The position numbers and the translations under genes were made by a program. This document shows, in pieces, positions 26,196 through 35,012 of a stretch of DNA of 64,000 nucleotides. The stretch covers positions 38,376-102,375 of the forward strand of contig NZ_BMOP01000014.1 in the NCBI RefSeq assembly GCF_014647135.1, in the 5' to 3' direction. Positions within the stretch are counted from its first letter, which is position 1. Each line of letters starts with the position of its first letter. The notes below the pieces were generated by a model. It was not told where the DNA came from, did no database searches, and saw only the letters and a list, made by a program, of their open reading frames with translations. Source of the stretch: Shewanella xiamenensis (GTDB taxonomy: Bacteria; Pseudomonadota; Gammaproteobacteria; Enterobacterales; Shewanellaceae).

Positions 26196-27146
26196 ATGCT
26201 AGCTAATAGTCCCGTCGAATCATTTTCTTTTGCAGGCAGAGAGATCTTTCTTAAAAGAGATGATTTATTACATCCTGCTTTTAGTGGTAATAAGGCGCGT
26301 AAGTTTGCCTATTTTCTAGACCATGATTTTGCTGGTGTGACTAAGGTGATTGGTCATGGCTCCGCGCAGGCTAATTCACTGTATTCGCTGTCGGCGCTCG
26401 CCAAACTCAAAGGCTGGCAGTGTGATTTTTATGTGGACCATATTGCTAGCCACGTACTGACTTTACCGACAGGGAACTATGCCGCAGCTATCGCCAATGG
26501 TACACAGGTTATTGATTTATCAAGCCTGATAGCAGCTAATCCTTTTCTTCAGCGTGAGTCTAAGTGGACTTGCCATGACTATATTGAGCATCAAGTTTTG
26601 GCTGCTGAGCCTGACGCTTTGTTTATTCCGGAAGGCGGGCGCTGCCAGTATGCGGAGTATGGTGTCAGTCTGTTAGCCGTTGAAATTGAAACGTGGGCAA
26701 TGCAACAGGGACTGACTGAACTGAAAGTGTTTTTACCCGCGGGAACGGGAACCACGGCATTATTTTTAAACCAATATTTTGTGCGTAAGCAAAGTCACAT
26801 TCGAGTGCTTACCTGCGCAGTGGTGGGCGGCGATGAGTATTTAGCGCAGCAGTTTTATGAGTTAAATCCTAACGCTGCTGAGCATCCACAGATTTTGAAT
26901 GTGGGGAAGAAATACCACTTTGGTAAACTCTATCCTGAGTTTTATGCCATGTGGCAGCGGATTTGCGCCTCAGGTATTCAATTTGAATTACTCTACGATC
27001 CCTTAGGTTTTATGGTGTTAGAAAAATATTTACCGCAGTGGGGCGCAAGCCCTGTGATGTATATCCATCAAGGTGGTTTGCTTGGAAATGAAACCATGTT
27101 GCCACGTTATTTGCGTAAATTTGGTAAAAGTCGTACGACCCTATAG
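26196..27146 (+). CDS. ACC deaminase / D-cysteine desulfhydrase-like PLP enzyme
   Basis: This 316-residue protein belongs to the fold-II PLP enzymes of the 1-aminocyclopropane-1-carboxylate deaminase/D-cysteine desulfhydrase family. The opening has FLKRDDLLHPAFSGNKARK, with Lys33 as the likely PLP lysine, then GHGSAQANSLYSLSALAKLKGW. The segment FLPAGTGTTALFL matches the glycine-rich phosphate-binding loop. The substrate cannot be decided, and family members also include desulfhydrases and racemases. It is a single gene about 95 bases before nrtR. Confidence 0.87.
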   Translation: MLANSPVESFSFAGREIFLKRDDLLHPAFSGNKARKFAYFLDHDFAGVTKVIGHGSAQANSLYSLSALAKLKGWQCDFYVDHIASHVLTLPTGNYAAAIANGTQVIDLSSLIAANPFLQRESKWTCHDYIEHQVLAAEPDALFIPEGGRCQYAEYGVSLLAVEIETWAMQQGLTELKVFLPAGTGTTALFLNQYFVRKQSHIRVLTCAVVGGDEYLAQQFYELNPNAAEHPQILNVGKKYHFGKLYPEFYAMWQRICASGIQFELLYDPLGFMVLEKYLPQWGASPVMYIHQGGLLGNETMLPRYLRKFGKSRTTL

Positions 27147-27241
27147 AGCAGATGATTTACTTAGTGACGCTAAGACATAATATGTTTGAAGCGACGTAAT
27201 CTCTAAGTTAAGCTTACGACGTCAAACGATGGAAAATACTC

Positions 27242-27955
27242 ATGACTGAAGCGGAATATCTCGCCAATTACGATCCTAAGGCTTTTAAGGCTCAGCTACT
27301 GACGGTTGATGCCGTATTGTTTACCTATCATGATCAGCAACTTAAAGTACTCTTAGTACAACGCTCAAATCATCCCTTTTTAGGTTTTTGGGGATTACCC
27401 GGAGGATTTATCGATGAACATTCCGATCAATCCCTAGAGGAAGCGGCGTTACGCAAATTGCAGGAAAAAACGGCGGTAGTGCCACCTTATATTGAGCAGC
27501 TTTGCACTGTCGGTAATAGTCACCGCGATGTGAGAGGCTGGTCGGTGACCGTGTGTTATACCGCGTTGATGAGTTATCAAGCCTGCCAAACCCAGATTGA
27601 TTCAGTGAGTGATGTTAAGTGGTGGCCGTTAGAGGATGTGTTACAGATGCCCTTGGCGTTTGATCATCTGCAATTAATTGAGCAAGCGCGGGAACGTTTA
27701 ACTCAGAAAGCCTTATATTCTTTAGTGCCAGGCTTTGCGTTGGCTGAACCTTTTACCTTGCCAGAACTACAACATGTGCATGAAGTCTTACTGGGTAAGC
27801 CTATCCAAGGTAAATCGTTCCGTCGACGGGTTGAGCAGGCCGATTTATTGATTGATACGGGCTTAAAACGTACTGAACGTGGCCGTCCAGCCAATTTATA
27901 CCGTTTGAAGTCGGATACGGCATCGTATCGATTCTTAAGAAATTTAGAATGTTAG
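27242..27955 (+). CDS. nrtR: NrtR-type Nudix transcription regulator
   Basis: This 237-residue regulator has an N-terminal Nudix-like domain and a C-terminal winged helix (about 180-225, with SFRRRVEQADLLIDTG and RGRPANLYRL). The Nudix box is degenerate: the REUXEE block reads RKLQEK at 71-76, so the first catalytic glutamate is missing. That is typical of NrtR, which senses ADP-ribose rather than hydrolysing it. It regulates NAD metabolism; its targets prs and nadV lie just downstream behind two palindromes. Confidence 0.92.
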   Translation: MTEAEYLANYDPKAFKAQLLTVDAVLFTYHDQQLKVLLVQRSNHPFLGFWGLPGGFIDEHSDQSLEEAALRKLQEKTAVVPPYIEQLCTVGNSHRDVRGWSVTVCYTALMSYQACQTQIDSVSDVKWWPLEDVLQMPLAFDHLQLIEQARERLTQKALYSLVPGFALAEPFTLPELQHVHEVLLGKPIQGKSFRRRVEQADLLIDTGLKRTERGRPANLYRLKSDTASYRFLRNLEC

Positions 27956-28120
27956 TCAAAGTGTTTGCCGCTTAAAGTGGTTACCCATAGCAATAATAGT
28001 GACAGATTATGCGGTACATACAGTTAGCTTGAGTTATCAGGGTTTATGTAGCCGTCGATGTAGTCGTAATACGTCCATTCTTTGCTTTTCGATATCTATT
28101 TCCCCATTATCAAAGCTAAA

Positions 28121-28153
28121 TTGCATATAGTGTCTTAAAGACATTATATGCAA
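28121..28153 (+). promoter_or_regulatory. NrtR-like operator 1
   Basis: A 33-bp near-perfect palindrome centred at 28137 contains TAGTGTCTTAAAGACATTA. It shares the half-site GTGTCTT with the second site at 28211-28235, so both probably bind NrtR. Confidence 0.8.
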
Positions 28154-28210
28154 TTTAGGTATATTCCTTAGCATTATCCGATAAAAAATAGTCTAAAAAT
28201 CAACTTTACA

Positions 28211-28235
28211 CAATAGTGTCTATAAGACACTATTG
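28211..28235 (+). promoter_or_regulatory. NrtR-like operator 2
   Basis: A 25-bp palindrome, half-site CAATAGTGTC with its complement, lies about 60 bases before the prs start. Its outer arms are perfect and only the central bases are asymmetric. Confidence 0.85.
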
Positions 28236-28293
28236 ATTGCAGACAACAAGATTGCTGTATATCACAGCGATCTTGCACAGACAGGAGGTGAAT

Positions 28294-29181
28294 ATGTCTC
28301 TAGGTATTCAAATGCATCAAGGCACAGTTAACTCACCACATCAGCAAGCTGATTTTTATCGACTTCCCGCCGCTAGCGATGAGGCTAATTACCGTTTATT
28401 TCAATTTGGTGCGGGGGAGAATCATGTTCAACTGCGGGTTCCTCCAGCGAAACGCGTCACACTCTTTTTCGGTTATCGTGGCGATCAATCCATCATGCAA
28501 CTCTTATTGTTAACTGATGCATTACGCCGCAGCGGTGCAGAGCAGATCGATCTGTTACTGCCTTATATGCCAGGCGCCCGCCAAGATAGAGTCTGTAATG
28601 TGGGCGAGGCCTTATCGGTAAAAGTCTATGCCAGCCTGATTAATCAGCAGCAATATGCTTCAGTCAGTATTTTTGACCCGCACAGCGATGTCACCGCGGC
28701 ATTATTAGACCGAGTGCAAGTTATTGACAACCACAGCTTTGTCGCCGCGATTGCAGCTCAATTGACCGGTGATCTAGTGTTAGTTTCGCCTGATGCGGGG
28801 GCGAATAAGAAAGTATTCGGCTTAGCTAAGGCGTTACAGGGAATGCCGGTGATCAGGGCCGATAAACATCGTGATGTGGTCAATGGTCATATTATCGCTA
28901 CTGAAGTGTTCTGTGATGATTTATCGGGTAAAACCTGCTTAATCGTCGATGATATTTGTGCTGGTGGCAGAACCTTTATCGAACTTGCCATCAAGTTAAA
29001 GCAAAAAGGGGCCCAAAGCGTCATTTTGATCGTGTCACATTATGAAGATAAGGCCAGCGAATCGGCTCTGCGTGAGGCGGGCATAGACAGATTATTTTGT
29101 ACCGATAGTTTAGGTGTCCCCACACATATTTCGAGCGAGTTCTGTCATTGCCATGCTGTTTTGCGTTTTATGAATCATTAA
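28294..29181 (+). CDS. prs: Ribose-phosphate pyrophosphokinase, salvage-locus paralogue
   Basis: This 295-residue PRPP synthetase paralogue has the family motifs: DALRRSGAEQIDLLLPYMPGA, RQDRV, VSPDAGANKK and the PRPP-binding loop CLIVDDICAGGRT. It would supply PRPP to the next enzyme, NadV. The start at 28294 follows AGGAGGTG; the longer frame reading from 28237 overlaps the operator. It is likely distinct from the housekeeping prs. The stop is seven bases before nadV. Confidence 0.9.
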   Translation: MSLGIQMHQGTVNSPHQQADFYRLPAASDEANYRLFQFGAGENHVQLRVPPAKRVTLFFGYRGDQSIMQLLLLTDALRRSGAEQIDLLLPYMPGARQDRVCNVGEALSVKVYASLINQQQYASVSIFDPHSDVTAALLDRVQVIDNHSFVAAIAAQLTGDLVLVSPDAGANKKVFGLAKALQGMPVIRADKHRDVVNGHIIATEVFCDDLSGKTCLIVDDICAGGRTFIELAIKLKQKGAQSVILIVSHYEDKASESALREAGIDRLFCTDSLGVPTHISSEFCHCHAVLRFMNH

Positions 29182-29188
29182 GGAAAAT

Positions 29189-30664
29189 ATGATGTACTTG
29201 AATCCCGTTACCGCCATTGATGGCTACAAAGTCGACCACCGTCGTCAATATCCTGATAATACTCAAGTGATTTTTAGTAACTTGACCGCCCGTAAATCCC
29301 GTCGTGGTTATACTGAGCAGATGGTATTTTTTGGTCTGCAATATTTTATCAAGCATTACTTAATCGACAGTTGGAACCGTGATTTCTTTCAACAGCCCAA
29401 AGAGCAAGTGATTCGCCAATTCTCCCGCCGCATTAATAACTATCTTGGACCAAATAATGTCGGTACTCAGCATATTGAGGCGTTACATGATTTAGGCTAT
29501 TTACCCATTAAAATCATGGCATTGCCTGAAGGCTCAGTGTATCCCTTAAAAGTGCCTTGCCTGGTTTTGTACAATACCGATGAGCGGTTCTTTTGGTTGA
29601 CCAATTATCTCGAAACGATGCTTTCTGCCAATGTGTGGGGAATGTGTACTAGCGCCACTACCGCGCTGCAATACCGCAAAATATTTGAGACTTACGCGCT
29701 AGAAACCGATGGTGACATCGCATTTGTTGATTGGCAGGGCCATGATTTTAGTTTCCGCGGCATGTATGGTGCAGAGGCTGCGGTAATGAGCGGCGCCGCC
29801 CATCTACTCAGTTTTACGGGCACAGATACCATTCCCGCGATTGATTTTCTTGAACAATATTATCTTGCAGACAGTGATAAGGAACTCGTTGGCGGCAGTG
29901 TGGCCGCAACGGAGCACAGTGTGATGTGTGCGGGTGGTATGGAGAATGAATTAGAGACGTTCCGCCGTCTGATTGAAGATATTTATCCTAGCGGCATTGT
30001 CAGTATCGTTTCTGATTCTTGGGATTTTTGGCAGGTGATGACAGAGTTCACCGTTGCCTTAAAAGACCGCATTCTTGCCCGTGAGGGCAAAGTGGTGTTT
30101 AGGCCTGATACGGGTTGTCCGGTGAAGATCATTTGTGGCGATCCACAAGCAGCTGTGGGGAGTCCTGAGTATAAAGGCGCTATCGAGTGTTTGTGGGATG
30201 TCTTTGGGGGCAGCACAACTGCCAAAGGTTACAAATTACTCGATAGCCATGTCGGACTGATTTATGGCGACTCAATCACCATTGAACGGGCTGAAGCCAT
30301 TTGCGCCGGTTTGAAGGCCAAAGGTTTTGCATCAACTAATATTGTGTTTGGAATTGGCAGTTTTACCTATCAACACGTGACCCGAGATACTGACGGGTAC
30401 GCGGTGAAAGCAACCTTTGCGAAAGTGGATGGCAAAGACAGAGAAATATTTAAAGATCCTAAAACCGATGATGGCACTAAAAAATCCGCTAAGGGATTGG
30501 TTGCAGTATTTAAAGATGAGCAAGGTCAATTTTATCTTAAAGATCAAGCAAGCTGGCAAGATGTTAACCATTGCGAGTTTGTCCCCGTATTTGCCGATGG
30601 TGAATTATTAACTGAATATTCTTTGGCTGATATTCGCGCAAGATTGGCAGCGTCTCGTTGTTAA
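29189..30664 (+). CDS. nadV: Nicotinamide phosphoribosyltransferase
   Basis: This 491-residue enzyme makes NMN from nicotinamide and PRPP, salvaging NAD in one step. Family features include DGYKVDHRRQYP at the start, FSNLTARKSRR, GTDTIPAIDFLEQYY, ATEHSVMCAGGMENE, VSDSWDFWQVMTE and KVVFRPDTGCPVKI. Length equals that of characterised NadV/NAMPT enzymes. It is the last gene of the prs-nadV operon under NrtR-like operators. AAGGAA precedes the ATG. Confidence 0.95.
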   Translation: MMYLNPVTAIDGYKVDHRRQYPDNTQVIFSNLTARKSRRGYTEQMVFFGLQYFIKHYLIDSWNRDFFQQPKEQVIRQFSRRINNYLGPNNVGTQHIEALHDLGYLPIKIMALPEGSVYPLKVPCLVLYNTDERFFWLTNYLETMLSANVWGMCTSATTALQYRKIFETYALETDGDIAFVDWQGHDFSFRGMYGAEAAVMSGAAHLLSFTGTDTIPAIDFLEQYYLADSDKELVGGSVAATEHSVMCAGGMENELETFRRLIEDIYPSGIVSIVSDSWDFWQVMTEFTVALKDRILAREGKVVFRPDTGCPVKIICGDPQAAVGSPEYKGAIECLWDVFGGSTTAKGYKLLDSHVGLIYGDSITIERAEAICAGLKAKGFASTNIVFGIGSFTYQHVTRDTDGYAVKATFAKVDGKDREIFKDPKTDDGTKKSAKGLVAVFKDEQGQFYLKDQASWQDVNHCEFVPVFADGELLTEYSLADIRARLAASRC

Positions 30665-30703
30665 CGATGTAAATCCCATTTCTACAATGAGATAGAAATT
30701 AGG

Positions 30704-30739
30704 CTGGCAATGCGGTTTTTATGTGAATACGCTTGCCAG
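30704..30739. terminator. Hairpin after nadV
   Basis: CTGGCAATGCG (30704-30714) pairs with CGCTTGCCAG (30730-30739) with one bulge. No T-run follows on the plus strand. A shorter hairpin, ATTTCTA/TAGAAAT, lies at 30678-30699. Confidence 0.45.
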
Positions 30740-30821
30740 TCAACTTAAATCATACTGGATGTCATGACGGCTGTTATTGCTAAATGCGCTAGTCACATAA
30801 TAAAACGGTGAGAACAAAAGG

Positions 30822-31082
30822 CTAAGAGACTAGCTGGTTTCGTTTAAGAATTTTATAGGTGCGACGGCCAATGTTTTCGAGGTTTTTTAAATCTTTTAGG
30901 CTGGGTACCGCATCGGAATATTGCCAATAGCTGATTTCTGCATCGAGCATTTCAAGCATTTTTTTCGAACAACCTAAACATTCGCCTTGGCACATTTGTG
31001 CTTCATCTAAATTCAGCGGAATTGTTTGCTGGATTTGAGCGATAAGCTGTTGCATAGCGGTTTTGGTATTCGGTTTTGACAT
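30822..31082 (-). CDS. Hypothetical cysteine-motif protein, 86 residues
   Basis: This small soluble protein contains QMCQGECLGCSKKML, with three cysteines spaced as C-x3-C-x2-C that could bind a metal. The C-terminus (LKDLKNLENIGRRTYKILKR) is basic and helical. No family is recognised. Its position between nadV and the unannotated region gives no functional hint. Confidence 0.7.
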   Translation of the reverse strand: MSKPNTKTAMQQLIAQIQQTIPLNLDEAQMCQGECLGCSKKMLEMLDAEISYWQYSDAVPSLKDLKNLENIGRRTYKILKRNQLVS

Positions 31083-31352
31083 AAAAATACTTCACAGTCA
31101 GAAAGTGTGAACATATTAGCAGAAGCGAAAATTGATAGAATTGATCTAGATTAATACACATTTGGTTCAGCGTGTATCCATGTGAGCTAGATACTGGCTG
31201 AACCAAACGAGTTCGTCATATCGACGTGAAGGGATAGCAAATCGTGATATTTGGCTATCGATAAAGGCGAGTTGATTTCGGTATGGCGAGGAAAATGGGA
31301 CCGAATAAACCAACATGCCATTATGTGTACTCGATGAGTACTTAATTCAGAC

Positions 31353-31526
31353 TTATTTATTTGACGACAAAAGCCATTTCATAAAGTTTAAGGCTTCGGT
31401 ACGTTTTGAAAACGTCTGTCTGTTTTTACCTTGTCTATCGGTAAAAGCAATTGAAGTTTTGTTGACTGAAATTGAATCTACAGGGAAGTTCACTGTGATT
31501 TCATGTCCGTTAATTTTGTATGACAT
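31353..31526 (-). CDS. Small hypothetical protein, 57 residues
   Basis: The start at 31524-31526 follows AAGGAG with eight bases of spacing, better than the upstream GTG. The product has a beta-rich front (SYKINGHEITVNFPVDSIS) and a basic helical tail (RTEALNFMKWLLSS). No family is recognised. The good ribosome-binding site and compact fold-like pattern make it likely real. Confidence 0.6.
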   Translation of the reverse strand: MSYKINGHEITVNFPVDSISVNKTSIAFTDRQGKNRQTFSKRTEALNFMKWLLSSNK

Positions 31527-31535
31527 AGGCCACAC

Positions 31536-32048
31536 TCCTTTTAATTAAATTCACCCTTAGGTGAGCAAGTAATAACGATAAAATATCCTTAGCATAATTG
31601 CGAAAGATGATACTAATGAGTCTTGAGGTTACCCATTCCACCATGATTAATCAAGAGATGCTGTATTGATAACTAATGCAAATCAGCGATTGTGTCAATG
31701 GAATATCCCAATTAGACCAGTTAAACATAGTCAAGTGACAGTACTATGACATTGGCCGAATTAAAGAGTTCATTTTTTGAGTTAATGTTGAAAATCATTA
31801 ACCCATTATTTTTGCAGGACTTACTTGTAGTAGGCTTTCTTTGTGAGGATCAAGTTTGATACAAGTCAAACTGATATAAAAAGGGTAACAACAAGATACT
31901 TCTCAAAACGCGGTGCAGTATAACAGTAAATTACCCGCTGGCAAGTGTAATTTTTGCTCAGCGAGTAATGTTTTTATATTGTTTCTTTTGTTGCTATTTT
32001 GTGGGTTAACTTTTTGGCTATTTTTCACTATTCGATGCGTAACTGACT
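31536..32048. other. Gene-free gap with a terminator-like hairpin
   Basis: No protein gene is visible. A hairpin at 31930-31969 (ATTACCCGCTG with CAGCGAGTAAT, one mismatch) is followed on the plus strand by GTTTTTAT. It may end the chrR operon arriving on the minus strand, or end an unrecognised plus-strand transcript such as a small RNA. Confidence 0.45.
31930..31975 (+). terminator. Terminator-like hairpin with no plus-strand gene upstream
   Basis: An 11-bp stem with one mismatch and an 18-base loop is followed by T-rich sequence on the plus strand only. The minus-strand side has just TTTACTGTT. Confidence 0.55.
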
Positions 32049-32741
32049 TTAGTAAATCAGCTCACCAATAGGGTTTAATAATTTGCTTAATCCCTTAGTG
32101 AAATAGAGCGGTGCGTCCAACACTGTGTAACATAAACATCCCGTTTGAGTTGTGGGAGAATGCTGTGTATTACCATCTAAGAGAATAAAGTCGCCAGGAA
32201 CATAATTACCTGATGAGTCCGAAAATTCGCCCGCCAATAATAACGTCAACTCAATCCCTTTATGGGTATGCTGTGGGATTTCACCTAGCGCTTCAATATG
32301 CAATAAACTGGCGCGAGTATTTTTTTCATCTAGGTCGAATCGCATCCGACTGACTTTACCAATTTGTTGCCATGGCTGTGCAATATGCTGCCGAAACACC
32401 CTAGGCAGTTCGTAGCGGATATTTTTATGGTTAACACTCACTGAAGATTCTATGTAAGGTTCATGCATAGTGCTTTCGGGAAGCGCCATAATGTTCGATA
32501 ACATTTGTTGCCAGGGATCATTATCGACGGCATCAATCTCATTTGACGTGTTGTATTGAACCGCATTATCACTGGGGGAAATAAAAGCGAGTTTGGCCGC
32601 TTCTTCAGTCAATTTAGCTACTTGAGTTTGGCATTCTTGGCATAAGGCACAATGCGCAGCAACAGCGATAGACATCGACAAAGGGAGCTGACCTTGTGCA
32701 TGGGCCTGAAGTAATTCTGCATGGGGGTGATGTTTAATCAT
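32049..32741 (-). CDS. chrR: ChrR-type zinc anti-sigma factor
   Basis: This 230-residue protein has an N-terminal zinc anti-sigma domain, with early histidines (HHPH, residues 4-7) and HCALCQEC giving His30, Cys34 and Cys37 in H-x3-C-x2-C spacing. The C-terminal half is a cupin (RASLLHIEALGEIPQHTHKG, GEFSDSSGNYVPGDFILLDG), as in ChrR. In characterised systems ChrR holds RpoE inactive until singlet oxygen or organic peroxide appears. It overlaps the sigma gene by eight bases, so expression is coupled. Confidence 0.92.
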   Translation of the reverse strand: MIKHHPHAELLQAHAQGQLPLSMSIAVAAHCALCQECQTQVAKLTEEAAKLAFISPSDNAVQYNTSNEIDAVDNDPWQQMLSNIMALPESTMHEPYIESSVSVNHKNIRYELPRVFRQHIAQPWQQIGKVSRMRFDLDEKNTRASLLHIEALGEIPQHTHKGIELTLLLAGEFSDSSGNYVPGDFILLDGNTQHSPTTQTGCLCYTVLDAPLYFTKGLSKLLNPIGELIY

Positions 32742-33417
32742 GTTGTGTCTCCAAAAAGCTTTTAAGCTTTTCTAACCCCAATCTGAGTCGCGATTTAATG
32801 GTGCCAATGGGGACTTTTAAGGCATCAGCCAATTCTTGCTGGGTGAGTTCTTGCATATAAATGCCTTGTACTACTTGACGTTGAGCAAGGGGCAGGGCAT
32901 CTAAATGAGCGAGTAACTTGGCGGTCAATTTATGGTCAGGGTTGTTATCTTGGCTAACCGCAACGTCATACAGTGGCCAGATATCATCGCCAAATGCATC
33001 TTCACGGTTGTGCTGTACTCGTCTAAGCATATCGAAGCATTGGTTACGCATAATGGTAAATACCCACGTTGCGACAGAACCTTTATCTGCATTGTATAAA
33101 TGAGATTTAGTCCAAACGATGGTCATCGTTTCTTGAACTAAATCCATGGCGAGGCCTTGTTGATTTAATCGTTGCAGACCAAATGCCCGAATTTTGGGCA
33201 TAAAGTGACTGAACAAATAGCCAAATGCCGCTTTGTCCCGTTGATTAGCAACTTTGATGATGGCGCTCACTAAGGGATCTGCATCCGTTTTATGCTCATC
33301 GGCAATCAAATTATGGTTATCGTTTTCCATAGCTATTTCGATAGGGGGCGATAACTGCCTATCATAGCGATTTTGCGCTGAATGTGATTGAAAATTTTCC
33401 ATTATTGAGCTCTTCAT
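32734..33417 (-). CDS. rpoE: ECF sigma factor partner of ChrR
   Basis: This 227-residue sigma-70-type ECF factor has region 2 (AFGYLFSHFMPKIRAFGL and DLVQETMTIVWTKSHLY) and region 4 (QRQVVQGIYMQELTQQELAD, then GTIKSRLRLGLEKL). Adjacent chrR places it in the RpoE-ChrR type that answers singlet oxygen. The start could be the first ATG or the ATG five codons later, which has an AGAG site. A promoter of TGATCC-16-CGTATT form precedes it, suggesting that it transcribes its own operon. Confidence 0.9.
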   Translation of the reverse strand: MKSSIMENFQSHSAQNRYDRQLSPPIEIAMENDNHNLIADEHKTDADPLVSAIIKVANQRDKAAFGYLFSHFMPKIRAFGLQRLNQQGLAMDLVQETMTIVWTKSHLYNADKGSVATWVFTIMRNQCFDMLRRVQHNREDAFGDDIWPLYDVAVSQDNNPDHKLTAKLLAHLDALPLAQRQVVQGIYMQELTQQELADALKVPIGTIKSRLRLGLEKLKSFLETQHD

Positions 33418-33489
33418 TTAAGGTTCAATCCCGTTCGAACATGGCTTCAAATCCCGCTTCGCTGTCAATGTTCGATAAGCATGCAGACA

Positions 33490-33517
33490 AATACGCAGCG
33501 CCCTAGAAATTGGATCA
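33490..33517 (-). promoter_or_regulatory. Predicted ECF-type promoter of the sigma/chrR operon
   Basis: On the minus strand TGATCC (33512-33517) and CGTATT (33490-33495) are separated by 16 bases. The -35 word matches that known for RpoE-ChrR systems. A second copy of the same layout precedes the LON-domain gene. Confidence 0.65.
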
Positions 33518-33524
33518 CTGAAAA

Positions 33525-34076
33525 TTATTTTATAACGGTTTTTAATAAATCCAGTGTGAGCTGGTGGTCGAGCGCATTAATGCAGGTGTACTTTTCGGCT
33601 GAACGTATGGGTAAAATTTCAAGCCAGCGTTGGCAAACCCATGCGATATCATTAAATTGTGCCGCTTGATATTGTTGTAGGTGCTTTGGGTACTCTTTCA
33701 GAATATTTTGCAGCATATCACTGAGATAACGCTCATTTTTTTGAATCTTTGCTGCTGGCCAGTTATCGATTAGACTGATTTGCGCGCGCTTTAAACCATC
33801 GGACTCCACATTGATGTCGCCGAGAGTAAATCGTTGTTTCCCTTCAATGCTGACACCTAACATGCCATCAGGTAAGGTCTCAAAGTCAATGATATGAACT
33901 AGCGTTCCAATAGGATAAAGCGTGCTATTTTCCTCTGAGGTCATACACAGGCCAAAACCATCGCCTGATTTAAGTGATTCAGCCACCAAACGTTTATATC
34001 GAGGTTCAAAAATTCGTAATTGAGTATATCCCTCAGGTAATAAACAGATGGGTAATGGAAAAAGAGGTAATTTCAT
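33525..34076 (-). CDS. LON substrate-binding-domain protein
   Basis: This 183-residue protein is a stand-alone LON N-terminal (substrate-binding) domain: it opens with KLPLFPLPICLLPEGYTQLRIFEPRY, then KRLVAESLKSGDGFGL, with no AAA or protease part. The start at 34074-34076 follows GAGG, which excludes the longer frame. In several bacteria such proteins accompany singlet-oxygen regulons. It is preceded by a promoter of the same layout as that of the sigma operon. Confidence 0.88.
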   Translation of the reverse strand: MKLPLFPLPICLLPEGYTQLRIFEPRYKRLVAESLKSGDGFGLCMTSEENSTLYPIGTLVHIIDFETLPDGMLGVSIEGKQRFTLGDINVESDGLKRAQISLIDNWPAAKIQKNERYLSDMLQNILKEYPKHLQQYQAAQFNDIAWVCQRWLEILPIRSAEKYTCINALDHQLTLDLLKTVIK

Positions 34077-34106
34077 AGTGGCCTCGAGTGAACTTAAGTT
34101 TCTATC

Positions 34107-34134
34107 ATTACGTACCATCATCAGAATTTGATCA
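34107..34134 (-). promoter_or_regulatory. Predicted ECF-type promoter of the LON-domain gene
   Basis: On the minus strand TGATCA (34129-34134) and CGTAAT (34107-34112) lie 16 bases apart, the same spacing as before the sigma gene. The -35 word differs only in its last base. Confidence 0.6.
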
Positions 34135-34169
34135 GTGTTTCAAGCAACAGCCTACTCATTTAAGGGGAT

Positions 34170-34787
34170 ATGATGAAGTTAAATCCATTCGAGAAAAAGC
34201 TGGTTCAGCATCCGCTGCGTTTTTGGTTGCAAAACCATATTGAAGCACCATTATTGACCTCAATGATGCCTAAACCGCTTGTGTATATTCAACAGGCGCT
34301 CGAAATTGGTTGTGGTTTTGGCAATGGTATTCATTTGATCCGTGAGCATTTTGGTGCCGAGCATGTTACCGCGGTGGACCTCGACCCTGAGATGGTGAGT
34401 GCTGCTAAGGCCCGCTGGCAGTCTTCAGCCCATGGGCTCGAACAGCTCGACTTTAGTGTTGCCGATGCAACCGCATTACCTTTTAAGGATGCACAGTTTG
34501 ACATCGTGTTTAATTTTGCGGTGTTCCACCATATTCCTGACTGGCAATCCGCGATTGTTGAAGTCGCCAGAGTATTAAAGCCGAACGGGTATTTTGTGAT
34601 AGAAGATCTTTACCGTGCCGCGATTTGTAATCCATTGAGTCGCCGGTTGTTTGAGCATCCGCAGCAGAATCGATTTGACCATCAGCAATTATTGCATATG
34701 CTTCGCCAAGCGGGGTTTAAGATTGTATGTGACAGGAATCTGTTTAATTTGAGCGGTATGGTGCTGGCTCAAAAGGGTTTTGCTTAA
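34170..34787 (+). CDS. SAM-dependent methyltransferase, class I
   Basis: This 205-residue soluble enzyme has the class I methyltransferase motifs: ALEIGCGFGNGIHLIREHFG (motif I), TAVDLDPEMVSAAKARW, and DFSVADATALPFKDAQFDIVFNF. The later part resembles UbiE/Coq5-like enzymes (VARVLKPNGYFVIEDLY). Substrate unknown. It diverges from the LON-domain gene. AAGGGG precedes the ATG. Confidence 0.88.
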   Translation: MMKLNPFEKKLVQHPLRFWLQNHIEAPLLTSMMPKPLVYIQQALEIGCGFGNGIHLIREHFGAEHVTAVDLDPEMVSAAKARWQSSAHGLEQLDFSVADATALPFKDAQFDIVFNFAVFHHIPDWQSAIVEVARVLKPNGYFVIEDLYRAAICNPLSRRLFEHPQQNRFDHQQLLHMLRQAGFKIVCDRNLFNLSGMVLAQKGFA

Positions 34788-35012
34788 ACCTTAAGGTCTT
34801 TATATCGCTGAATATTGAATTGAGCATGGGTTGATTGTTTGTTCTGTAAACTGCTTGCCCGAGAAATGAGCAGTTTTCGCATCAGAGTGATTGTAATTTT
34901 TAGATAAAATCGACATATCACATGGTTCTCATTGCGAGTTTGCCGCTATAATTTAGCTTAATCCTTAGCAGCTGAGGGAAGTTCTTCCTCCCCAGAGTAG
35001 AGAAGTCGCATT

